Of a stretch of DNA of 13,365 nucleotides, positions 6,292 to 12,298 are shown in pieces. This DNA comes from CAYLUN01 sp964386865 (GTDB lineage: Bacteria; Verrucomicrobiota; Kiritimatiellia; RFP12; UBA1067). The stretch is taken from positions 1 to 13,365 of the forward strand of contig CAYLUN010000129.1 of assembly GCA_964386865.1 (NCBI GenBank), written 5' to 3'. Made by a program: the position numbers and the translations under genes. The stretch's first letter is position 1. The number at the start of each line of letters is the position of its first letter. The notes beneath the pieces were generated by a model. That model was not told where the DNA came from. It saw only the letters and a list, made by a program, of their open reading frames with translations, and did not search any database.

Positions 6292-8154
6292 ATGGGCATG
6301 AAGGTGAAGATGGTTGGGCCTGGGGACTTTCGGCCGGTGGCGGGGGCGGTGATCGGCGTGGACTTCGAGACGTTCTACGACGGCTCGTACTCGGTGCGCG
6401 AGCTTGGCAATTGGACGTACGTGCATCACCCGCGCTTCAAGGCGTGGGCCGTGGCGGTGACGGATGGCGCGACGGCTTGCGTGTGCGAGCCGTCGGCGTT
6501 CCCCTGGGACCGGATCGACGGGCGGGAGTGGGTGAGCCATAACCGGGAGTTCGACCGCGCGGTTTTCAACCGGTTGCAGGAGTCGTTCGCGATCCAGCCG
6601 TACATCGAGCCGTCGGCGTGGCGCTGCTCGGCGGCGGCGTGCGCGTTCCTCCAACTGCCGCGTGACCTGGCGGGAGCGTGCCAGGCGGTGTTCGGCGTGG
6701 AAATCAACAAGAGCGTGCGATCCTCAAGCAAGGGCGTGCGCGGCGCGGACACGGCGCAGGGAACGCTCTTCGAGTTGGACCTGTGTGCGGCCGAATCCGA
6801 GTACGCCGCGACCGACGCGGTGGCGTGTCTGGCGCTTTGGCGCGAGGTCGGACACCGCTGGCCGGAGCACGAGCGGCGGCTGTTCGAGCTGACGTGCGAC
6901 ATGGGGCGGCGCGGTTTGTGCGTCGACTGGGGGACGGTGACCGAGAAGCGGCAGGAACTCAACGGCCGCGTGGAGGCGCTGATGCGCGGGTTGCCCTGGA
7001 AGCCGGCGCTGTCGGCCAAGAAGTTCGCGGCGGCGTGCCGCGAGAAGGGCGTCGAGCCGCCGCGCTCGCTGGCGGCAGGCGACGAGGGTTTCGGGGAGTG
7101 GGCCGAGGAGCACGCGGGCACCGAACCGGGACGGTGGGCGGCTGACATGGCTGCGATCCGGCGCTGCGGGCGGCTGGCGGGCGTGCTGGAGTCGATGGAG
7201 GCGCGTCGAAAGCCGGACGGCCGCATGACGTACGAGCTGAAGTACTTCGGCGCGTCGCCGGGCCGGTGGTCGGGCGGCGGCGGCCTGAACGTGCAGAACT
7301 TCAACCGCAAGGAGACCGAGGGGCTCGACGTGCGCCGGTGCGTCATGGCCGCGCCGGGTCATGTGCTGGCGGTGGCGGACTATTCGCAGATCGAGGCGCG
7401 CGTGCTGCTGTTCCTCGCGGGGGACACCGCCGCGCTTGAACTGCTCGCCGATCATCCGGAGTGGGACATGTACGAGTTGCACGCGCGGGCGACCATGGGC
7501 TACTCCGAGCCCGTCAGTCTGAAGGATCACTGCGAGCGCTCGGGCAGCGGGCTGCGCCAGCTCGCCAAGGCGCGCGTGCTGGGGCTGGGTTTCCGGTGCG
7601 GGGCCGAGACCTTCATCCGCGTGGCGCGGGTGATGGCGGGGCTGAAGATCGGGTATCCCGAGGCCAAACGGATCGTCGACGAGTACCGCGAGTCGAACCC
7701 TCGGATCGTGCATCTGTGGAACGCGCTGGATGCGGCGGCGGAGATGAGCGCGGGCAAAGAGCCTTACGAGTACGTGCTGCCTTTCCCCTGCACGCAGCAC
7801 GACCCGCGCTGCGGGCGCTATCTGTTCTACCGCGATGTGCGCTGGCACCCTTGCGGGCGCGGGCTCCAGGCGGTCGTGGGCGGCGAGCGGGTGCCGCTGC
7901 ACGGCGGCATCATCGCGGAGAACTGGACGCAGGGAACGGCGCGGGATGTGTTGGCGTCGGCCTGGCTGCGGTGCGCGGCGGCGGGCTACCGGCCGGTGCT
8001 GTCGGTGCATGACGAACTGGTGTTCGAGGTGCCGGAGGAGACGGCGCATGAGGATCTGCGGAAGATCACGGCGATCATGGAAAGGCCGCTGGCGTGGGCG
8101 CCGGGACTGCCGCTCAAGGCGGACGGGAAGCTGATGAGCCGGTACGGGAAGTGA
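6292..8154 (+). CDS. polA: Family A DNA polymerase (phage-type PolA) with 3'-5' exonuclease
   Basis: A 620-aa enzyme without a 5' nuclease domain. Exo I is VDFETF (D24, E26), exo II lies around SHNREFD and exo III is EYAATD, so proofreading should be active. Polymerase motif A is ADYSQIE (D363 to E368), motif B is RQLAKARVLGLGFRCG (R422, K426) and motif C is VHDE (D574). The Phe762 position of E. coli Pol I is Leu430 here, and Tyr766 is Phe434. Leu at 762 has been linked in viral metagenome work to temperate-type phages. ATG 6292 is preceded by GAGAGG 4 bases away, and ATG 6298 is an alternative with better spacing. Its Ala-rich phage-like architecture and its neighbours argue against the host repair enzyme. 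It presumably replicates the element. Confidence 0.95.
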   Translation: MGMKVKMVGPGDFRPVAGAVIGVDFETFYDGSYSVRELGNWTYVHHPRFKAWAVAVTDGATACVCEPSAFPWDRIDGREWVSHNREFDRAVFNRLQESFAIQPYIEPSAWRCSAAACAFLQLPRDLAGACQAVFGVEINKSVRSSSKGVRGADTAQGTLFELDLCAAESEYAATDAVACLALWREVGHRWPEHERRLFELTCDMGRRGLCVDWGTVTEKRQELNGRVEALMRGLPWKPALSAKKFAAACREKGVEPPRSLAAGDEGFGEWAEEHAGTEPGRWAADMAAIRRCGRLAGVLESMEARRKPDGRMTYELKYFGASPGRWSGGGGLNVQNFNRKETEGLDVRRCVMAAPGHVLAVADYSQIEARVLLFLAGDTAALELLADHPEWDMYELHARATMGYSEPVSLKDHCERSGSGLRQLAKARVLGLGFRCGAETFIRVARVMAGLKIGYPEAKRIVDEYRESNPRIVHLWNALDAAAEMSAGKEPYEYVLPFPCTQHDPRCGRYLFYRDVRWHPCGRGLQAVVGGERVPLHGGIIAENWTQGTARDVLASAWLRCAAAGYRPVLSVHDELVFEVPEETAHEDLRKITAIMERPLAWAPGLPLKADGKLMSRYGK

Positions 8155-8181
8155 GGCTCGGCGGTTACGACGAGCAGGCTG

Positions 8182-8209
8182 TTAGCGGTTTAGGCTTTAG
8201 GCTGTCAGG
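8182..8209. repeat. Heptamer tandem repeat (TTTAGGC-type), 4 units
   Basis: TTAGCGG, TTTAGGC, TTTAGGC and TGTCAGG lie between the polymerase and primase-like genes. They share the TAGGC core with the array at 5924-5951. Confidence 0.65.
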
Positions 8210-8226
8210 TGAATCGTTAGAGCTTC

Positions 8227-8253
8227 GCGCAGAGGATGCGGAGATCACGGAGG
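8227..8253. repeat. 9-nt tandem repeat whose last unit carries the primase Shine-Dalgarno
   Basis: GCGCAGAGG, ATGCGGAGA and TCACGGAGG. The terminal GGAGG (8249-8253), extended by TGA, is the ribosome-binding site for ATG 8262, so a repeat unit appears to have been co-opted as the translation signal. Confidence 0.6.
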
Positions 8254-8261
8254 TGACAAAT

Positions 8262-9203
8262 ATGGCTGGAGTGTGGCCATTTTCACAGAGGACGGTGGAG
8301 CTGCTGTCGAAGCCGCCGGACGCGGGCGGGACGCACCTGTGGCTGGCGAAGGCGGCGAGCGGGCTGCGGAACGCGCTGCCGCGCGAGCGGTGCGCGGAGT
8401 TCCTGCGCGAGGTGTGCCGGCGGTGGGTGTGCCACCGCGCGGTGCCCGAGCGCGAGATCCTCGCGGCGGTGGCGCTGGCCTATGACGCGGATGCCGGGAG
8501 GGGGCCGCGCACGACGGCGGAGTGGCCGGAGATTAGCCGCGAGGCGGTCGGGGCGTGCCTGGCGCGTGAGGATGTGGCGCCGCTGTTCGACCCGGCGGCC
8601 GACACGGGCGTGGAGGCGCGGGACGCGCTCTGCGGGCTTTTCGGTCCGGGCGAGCTGGTGTGCGGTGGCTGGGATTGCGAGCGGCCGGTGGTGCAGGCGG
8701 TGGAGCGCTGGGCGGCGAGCGCGGGGTCGGCGCAGTTCGTGGTGTCGAACCCGATGAAGGGCCCTGCGGGGCTGACCAAGGAGGGGAAAACGTCGGCCCG
8801 CTGCCAGGCGAACGTGGCGTTGCGGCGGTGGATTGTGGCGGAGTTTGACGCGCCTGATTTTAACAGGGAAAAACAGGCCAAACTGGCCAGCGTGCTGGCG
8901 CGTGGTTTGCCGCTCAAGATGGTGGTGGACTCTGGAGGCAAAAGCCTGCACTGCTGGTTCGCGTGCGAAGGGCTGGACGAGCGGGAGGCGGCGCGGTTCT
9001 TCTGGGCGGCGGTCGCGCTGGGCGCGGACCGCACGCGCTGGGACCCGTGCGGCTGGGTGCGGATGCCGGGCGGCGTGAGGCGCAGGGACGGGGGGGCGGC
9101 GGTCAGGCAGAGGGTCGTGTACTGGCGGCCGGATGTGGGAACGCTCAACGCCCAACGTCCAACGCTCAACTCCGAAGTGAAGCCGGAGGTCGGGAATGGA
9201 TAG
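8262..9203 (+). CDS. AEP/PrimPol-like primase (putative)
   Basis: A 313-aa protein. The start is ATG 8262, supported by GGAGGTGA at 8249-8256; an in-frame start at 8094 inside the polymerase gene is unlikely. Residues 1-140 are helical without a clear motif. Residues 190-275 carry a primase-like order: IVAEFDAPDF (D196, D199), SGGKSLHCWF (S224-H230, the sxH-like motif) and RMPGGVRR (R267-R274), the last recalling the RxPG segment near motif III of archaeo-eukaryotic primases. It lies upstream of, and overlaps by 8 bases, a RepA-type helicase gene, a frequent primase-helicase arrangement. The final 21 residues (293-313) derive from a heptamer repeat and probably do not belong to the fold. Primer synthesis is inferred; only motif reading supports it. 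Confidence 0.7.
   Translation: MAGVWPFSQRTVELLSKPPDAGGTHLWLAKAASGLRNALPRERCAEFLREVCRRWVCHRAVPEREILAAVALAYDADAGRGPRTTAEWPEISREAVGACLAREDVAPLFDPAADTGVEARDALCGLFGPGELVCGGWDCERPVVQAVERWAASAGSAQFVVSNPMKGPAGLTKEGKTSARCQANVALRRWIVAEFDAPDFNREKQAKLASVLARGLPLKMVVDSGGKSLHCWFACEGLDEREAARFFWAAVALGADRTRWDPCGWVRMPGGVRRRDGGAAVRQRVVYWRPDVGTLNAQRPTLNSEVKPEVGNG
9139..9180. repeat. AACGNNN heptamer array, copy A, coding for the primase C-terminal tail
   Basis: AACGCTC, AACGCCC, AACGTCC and AACGCTC, then AACTCCG and AAGTG. It is read as TLNAQRPTLNSEV in the primase frame. Matching arrays lie at 11101-11137 and 11605-11640, and a 12-base fragment at 6269-6280. Confidence 0.85.
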
Positions 9204-10506
9204 CAACCCCTTGGCGCTGGTCAAGACGTTCCTGCCGGAGCAGGCGGCGGCCGTCGAGCAGGCGGTCGCGGTGCTGCCGGGGCGGCGGCACATGTCCGGC
9301 AAGGCCGTGCCGCTGGGGCAGTTCCCCGACCCGAGGCCGGAGCACACAAACCCGAACGCGCTGTTCCGGCGCGGGTGGCTGCGCAAGGGCGGCGGCGGGT
9401 TCATCATCGCGCCCTCGGGCGTGGGCAAGAGCGTGTTCACGATGCAGTGCGCGATCTGCTGGTCGCTGGGGCGGGCGGCGTTCGGGGTCGAGCCGGTGCG
9501 GCCGCTCAAGATTCTGGTGATCCAGGCCGAGGATGACAACGAGGAGGTGTCGGAGTTCCGTAACTGCATCACGCGCGGGCTGGTGAGCGATTTCGGCTTC
9601 AGCGAGGCGGAGATCCGGCTGGCGCTGGGCTGGGACGATCCGGCGACGGCCCGCGTGATCTTCTACAAGGCGGTCGGCAAGTTCGGCGAGGAGTTCGTGT
9701 GGGATCTGGAGGGCTGCCTGAACGACATCCCCGGCATTGACCTCGTGCTGGTGAACCCGTTCCAGAGCTATTTCGGCGGGGACTGTTCGAAGAACGCCGA
9801 GCTGTCACAGTTCTTCCGCGGCTGGGTCGACCCGGTGATCAAAGACCCCGAGTCGGGGTCGGCGTTCGGCAACGACCGCGCGGGGATTATTTTCGTGCAC
9901 CACACGAACAAGCCGCCGAGCGAGCGCGACGAGCGCGAGAATTGGGGGCTGGACATGTTCGCGGCTTACATCGGGGCGGGCGGCGCGGAGATTGTGAACT
10001 GGGCGCGGTGCATCCTGTCGATCATGCCCACGTCGATCCAGGGGATGTTCCGGCTGATCGCGGGCAAGCGCGGCCGGCGGCTGGGCTGGGTGGACGTGAA
10101 CGGCAAGCCGGTGTACTGCCGGCTGGTGAAGCACGCCGATGACGGCTGGATCTTCTGGCGCGAGGGCACGCCCGCCGATGAGGAGGCGCTCAGGGCGGCG
10201 AAGGAGCAGAAGGCGGGCAGGCGCGGCGCGGTCGGCGGCGACGGCAGCGGCGGGAAGCCGCCGGACCAGACGGTTTACAGTCCGGTGACGGTGCTCAGCT
10301 ATGTGGACTGTCACCCGGGTCTGAGTGAGAAGAAGTACTGCGACGGCCTTGGGGAGAAGCCGCTGGAGATGTCGCGGTCTACGGTCCAGCGGTTGCTCAA
10401 GCAGGGGGTAGAAACGGGCTGGCTTACGGTGGACAAAACGCCGTCCGGCAACCGGTATGACGTGACGGAAAAGGGGCGTCAGAAGCTCGACAGTTGTCCT
10501 CTTTAA
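9196..10506 (+). CDS. RepA-type hexameric replicative helicase / AAA ATPase with C-terminal winged helix
   Basis: A 436-aa protein. Walker A is APSGVGKS (K78). KILVIQAEDDNEE follows, the ED motif typical of RepA-like (RecA-fold, AAA_25) helicases. The Walker B region is DLVLVNPF (D182 to F189), with Asn187 where Asp is usual, followed by YFGGD. IIFVHHTNKPP is the motif III/sensor segment. The C-terminal 70 residues look like a winged helix (SRSTVQRLLKQGVETGWLTV, then NRYDVTEKG), suited to origin or partner binding. The ATG overlaps the upstream gene's stop by 8 bases, so translation is probably coupled. It should unwind DNA for the PrimPol-like protein and PolA. DnaB-type features are absent. 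Confidence 0.88.
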   Translation: MDSNPLALVKTFLPEQAAAVEQAVAVLPGRRHMSGKAVPLGQFPDPRPEHTNPNALFRRGWLRKGGGGFIIAPSGVGKSVFTMQCAICWSLGRAAFGVEPVRPLKILVIQAEDDNEEVSEFRNCITRGLVSDFGFSEAEIRLALGWDDPATARVIFYKAVGKFGEEFVWDLEGCLNDIPGIDLVLVNPFQSYFGGDCSKNAELSQFFRGWVDPVIKDPESGSAFGNDRAGIIFVHHTNKPPSERDERENWGLDMFAAYIGAGGAEIVNWARCILSIMPTSIQGMFRLIAGKRGRRLGWVDVNGKPVYCRLVKHADDGWIFWREGTPADEEALRAAKEQKAGRRGAVGGDGSGGKPPDQTVYSPVTVLSYVDCHPGLSEKKYCDGLGEKPLEMSRSTVQRLLKQGVETGWLTVDKTPSGNRYDVTEKGRQKLDSCPL

Positions 10507-10512
10507 GGGGGG

Positions 10513-10544
10513 TGCCCATTGGGCGTGGGCATCCCCAATGGGCA
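10513..10544. repeat. 11-bp inverted repeat TGCCCATTGGG
   Basis: Perfect arms at 10513-10523 and 10534-10544 around a 10-base loop, starting 7 bases after the helicase stop codon. There is no T-run, so it is not a typical intrinsic terminator, though it could slow or protect the transcript. Confidence 0.8.
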
Positions 10545-10559
10545 GGGGTGCGGCAGGGC

Positions 10560-10624
10560 GGGGTGCCCACAGCCCTACATAGTATGAGAATACATACTAT
10601 GTATACGGGCACGATGGGCACCCC
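10560..10624. repeat. Nested palindrome: GGGGTGCCCA arms around an AT-rich TACATAGTATG inverted repeat
   Basis: Outer arms GGGGTGCCCA (10560-10569) and TGGGCACCCC (10615-10624) are exact complements. Inside are perfect 11-bp arms TACATAGTATG (10576-10586) and CATACTATGTA (10593-10603) around AGAATA. The AT-rich core stands out sharply in GC-rich surroundings. Placed between the helicase and resolvase genes, it may be a replication origin core, an operator or a DNA-processing site. It also contains TATGTATAC, which could act as a -10-like element. Confidence 0.8.
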
Positions 10625-10705
10625 TGCCCATGGCCCCTGCGGCGCACCGTGAGCGCGGGCATGGGCAAGTGAAAGTGAGAAGGCGTGGAAAGGAGCGGGT
10701 GGAAG

Positions 10706-11137
10706 ATGGGCATGATGCAGAGACGAAAAGGGGCCGAGGGCGAGCGCGAGGCCGCCGCGAAGCTGAACGAGGTGCTGGGCACGCACCTGCGGCGCGGGCG
10801 GCAGTATTGCGGCTCGCCGGAGTCGCCGGACGTGGCGGGCGACCTGCCGGGGCTGCACCTGGAGGTGAAGCGGGTGGAGGCGCTGCGTCTCTACCCGGGC
10901 CTGGAGCAGGCGCGGCGCGACGCGGGCACCGGCGAGGTGCCGGCGGTGATGCACCGCATGAACAAGAAGCCGTGGGTGGTGATCGTCTACGCCGACGATC
11001 TGATCCGGCTGCTGGATGTCGTGGACGCGTGCCGGGCGCGCGTGGCGGAGACCGGAGATCCGAGGACTGAGGGCGGAGGTCAGGCGGATGTGGTTGCTGC
11101 GAACGCTGAACGCCCAACGTTCAACTCGAAGGTGTGA
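10706..11137 (+). CDS. Holliday-junction-resolvase-like PD-(D/E)XK endonuclease
   Basis: A 143-aa protein. The start is chosen as ATG 10706, with AAAGGAG (10689-10695) 10 bases upstream; ATGs at 10712 and 10715 and a GTG at 10685 are in frame. Motifs are RRKGAEGEREAAAKL (E13/E15, the N-terminal acidic helix), SPDVAGDLPG (D42, D46) and HLEVKRVE (E53, K55), the E-D-ExK pattern of Hjc-like and phage resolvase nucleases, followed by KKPWVVIVYADDLIRLL. It probably cleaves branched DNA made during replication and recombination. True domain sequence ends near residue 116; residues 117-143 are encoded by two micro-repeats. A VRR-NUC or generic restriction-like nuclease is the main alternative. Confidence 0.75.
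   Translation: MGMMQRRKGAEGEREAAAKLNEVLGTHLRRGRQYCGSPESPDVAGDLPGLHLEVKRVEALRLYPGLEQARRDAGTGEVPAVMHRMNKKPWVVIVYADDLIRLLDVVDACRARVAETGDPRTEGGGQADVVAANAERPTFNSKV
11054..11084. repeat. GA-rich degenerate repeat inside the resolvase C-terminus
   Basis: Words of the type CCGAGGACTGAGG and GCGGAGGTCAGG, low in complexity and unlike the preceding domain-coding sequence, are read in frame as GDPRTEGGGQ before the AACGNNN array. Confidence 0.45.
11101..11137. repeat. AACGNNN heptamer array, copy B, ending the resolvase gene
   Basis: After GAACGCTG come AACGCCC, AACGTTC, AACTCG and AAGGTG, read as NAERPTFNSKV and ending in the gene's own TGA. The reading phase is the same as in copies A and C. Confidence 0.85.
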
Positions 11138-11155
11138 TGAGACAGGAGGTGGGAC

Positions 11156-11674
11156 ATGGAGTGCCATAAATGCGAGTGGGCTTTGAGGGTGCCGGCCGAC
11201 AAGCGGGCGGCGATGCGCTTCGAGGAGACGCCGTGCGCGGCGTGCAAGTTGGATGAGAGCCAGATACGCGGGTGCAGCCTGCTGTACCAGGATGACGATG
11301 AGGCTCGGAAGGCGTATGCCGAGGCGTACTGCACGCCGCATCTGCACGGCGGCGACGAGGACGACTTGGCCTCGGAGATGCCGGTGAGCGTGCTGGCCGA
11401 CGCGGTGCGTCTGCTGATGACGCTGCCGCGCGACGCGCTGGAGGTGCTGCGTCTCCGCTACGGCGGACTGCCGTACGCCAGGATCGCGGAGATCCTCGAG
11501 AAGAACGTGGACGCTGTGGAGAAGCAGCATGTGCGGGTGCTGATGAAGCATCCGGTGCTATGGACGCTGTTTCCTGAGAAGGGGGGTAAGCGGCGGCTGA
11601 GGAAGAACGCTGAACGTTCAACGCATAACGCCGAAGTGCGAGCGATTGGGATTGAGGGGAGTGATAGGGCGTGA
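11156..11674 (+). CDS. Zinc-ribbon plus sigma-70-region-4-like HTH regulator
   Basis: A 172-aa protein with ATG 11156 close behind AGGAGGTG. The N-terminus carries C3xxC6 and C27xxC30, a four-cysteine zinc-ribbon-like pattern, with a further C40. Residues about 83-130 (LPRDALEVLRLRYGGLPYAR, then EILEKNVDAVEKQHVRVL) are a sigma-70 region 4 type HTH. It is followed by KHPVLWTLFP (H132-W136), similar to the segment after the HTH of the 750-aa protein. There is no sigma region 2, so it is not a complete sigma factor. It may steer RNA polymerase or act as an activator of later genes, as do small sigma-4-like phage regulators. The tail from residue 151 derives from a heptamer repeat. It closes the replication module. 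Confidence 0.75.
   Translation: MECHKCEWALRVPADKRAAMRFEETPCAACKLDESQIRGCSLLYQDDDEARKAYAEAYCTPHLHGGDEDDLASEMPVSVLADAVRLLMTLPRDALEVLRLRYGGLPYARIAEILEKNVDAVEKQHVRVLMKHPVLWTLFPEKGGKRRLRKNAERSTHNAEVRAIGIEGSDRA
11605..11640. repeat. AACGNNN heptamer array, copy C, in the sigma-like regulator's C-terminus
   Basis: AACGCTG, AACGTTC, AACGCAT and AACGCCG, then AAGTGCG, read as NAERSTHNAEVR. Here the frame continues for another 10 residues before TGA. Confidence 0.85.
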
Positions 11675-11735
11675 AGTGCGGGCTGGAATGTGCGGGGCGC
11701 TGCAGGCGGACCATAAGGCGGGATCGGCGTTCGGC

Positions 11736-11764
11736 TTGACGTATTCGCGATTCGCGAATATAGT
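11736..11764 (+). promoter_or_regulatory. Sigma70 promoter for the HTH-nucleotidyltransferase pair
   Basis: TTGACG (11736-11741, 5 of 6) and TATAGT (11759-11764, 5 of 6) are separated by exactly 17 bases. Transcription about 7 bases after the -10 would start at the A of ATG 11771, implying a leaderless message. It lies in the only gap between the sigma-like regulator and the next gene. Confidence 0.85.
11742..11760. promoter_or_regulatory. Operator: perfect palindrome within the promoter spacer
   Basis: TATTCGCGA (11742-11750) and TCGCGAATA (11752-11760) are exact complements around a single central base, filling the spacer and overlapping the first two bases of the -10. A dimeric HTH protein bound here would block RNA polymerase. 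The product of the gene directly downstream is the obvious candidate, giving autorepression. Confidence 0.8.
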
Positions 11765-11770
11765 ATGGGC

Positions 11771-12298
11771 ATGTTGAAAGGACAGGACATCGTCATTCTG
11801 ATGAAGCTGGCGGTCGCCGAAAGGCGGTCGTCCTACGCCGTGCTGGGGGCTGAGCTGAGTATGAGCCCGTCGGAGGTTCATGCGGGGGTCAACCGGTTGG
11901 CGCGGGCCGGGCTCGTCGGCGCGGCGGACCGTCGGGTGAAGGCCTCCGCCGCGGCCGAGTTCCTGGGGCACGGCCTGAAATACGTCTTTCCGCTGGAACG
12001 CGAGGGCGGGCTGTGCCGCGGGGTGCCGACCGCGCATGCCGCGCCTTGCGCAGCGGGCGAGTTCAACGATGACGGCGAGCCCGCCCCGGTCTGGCCGGAT
12101 CCGGAGGGCGGCGTACGGGGCCTGGGGGTGACTCCGCTCCATCGCGGCGTGCCTTCGGCCGTTCGGAAAGACGGGCGGCTCTACGAATTGCTGGCGCTGG
12201 CCGACATGCTGCGGGGCGGGCGCGCGCGCGAACGCCTGTGGGCCGAGAAGCGGGTCGCGAAGATCCTGAAATCGGCGGGTGCGGAGGAGGCGTCATGA
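11771..12298 (+). CDS. MarR-like / winged-HTH regulator, putative antitoxin of the nucleotidyltransferase
   Basis: A 175-aa protein starting MLKGQDIVILMKLAV. The ATG at 11765 abuts the -10 and would not be in the transcript, so ATG 11771 is preferred; it also matches the MLK-x-QD start I recall for this family. Residues about 20-45 (SSYAVLGAELSMSPSEVHAG) form a HTH that would bind a palindrome such as the one in its own promoter. The second half has the segments VPTAHAAP and PVWPDPEGGVRG, and then YELLALADMLRGGRARER. Its TGA overlaps the ATG of the nucleotidyltransferase (ATGA, 12295-12298), so the two are translationally coupled. Proteins of this type are, to my knowledge, often paired with AbiEii-like nucleotidyltransferases. 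An antitoxin role is inferred from that pairing and the operator. Confidence 0.82.
   Translation: MLKGQDIVILMKLAVAERRSSYAVLGAELSMSPSEVHAGVNRLARAGLVGAADRRVKASAAAEFLGHGLKYVFPLEREGGLCRGVPTAHAAPCAAGEFNDDGEPAPVWPDPEGGVRGLGVTPLHRGVPSAVRKDGRLYELLALADMLRGGRARERLWAEKRVAKILKSAGAEEAS

Noticed and set aside
6724..8049. Minus-strand open frame of about 441 codons antisense to polA
   Set aside because: It is the shadow of a polymerase with all catalytic motifs; no motif or ribosome site in the minus frame.
8094..8261. Upstream extension of the primase-like gene into the polymerase gene
   Set aside because: The segment passes through two tandem repeats, and a strong Shine-Dalgarno sits right before ATG 8262.
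8283..9572. Minus-strand open frame of about 429 codons across the primase-like and helicase genes
   Set aside because: Antisense to two overlapping, motif-bearing genes; Arg/His/Pro-rich composition.
11765..11770. ATG 11765 as start of the HTH regulator
   Set aside because: It directly abuts the -10 hexamer, so it would lie upstream of the predicted transcript start.
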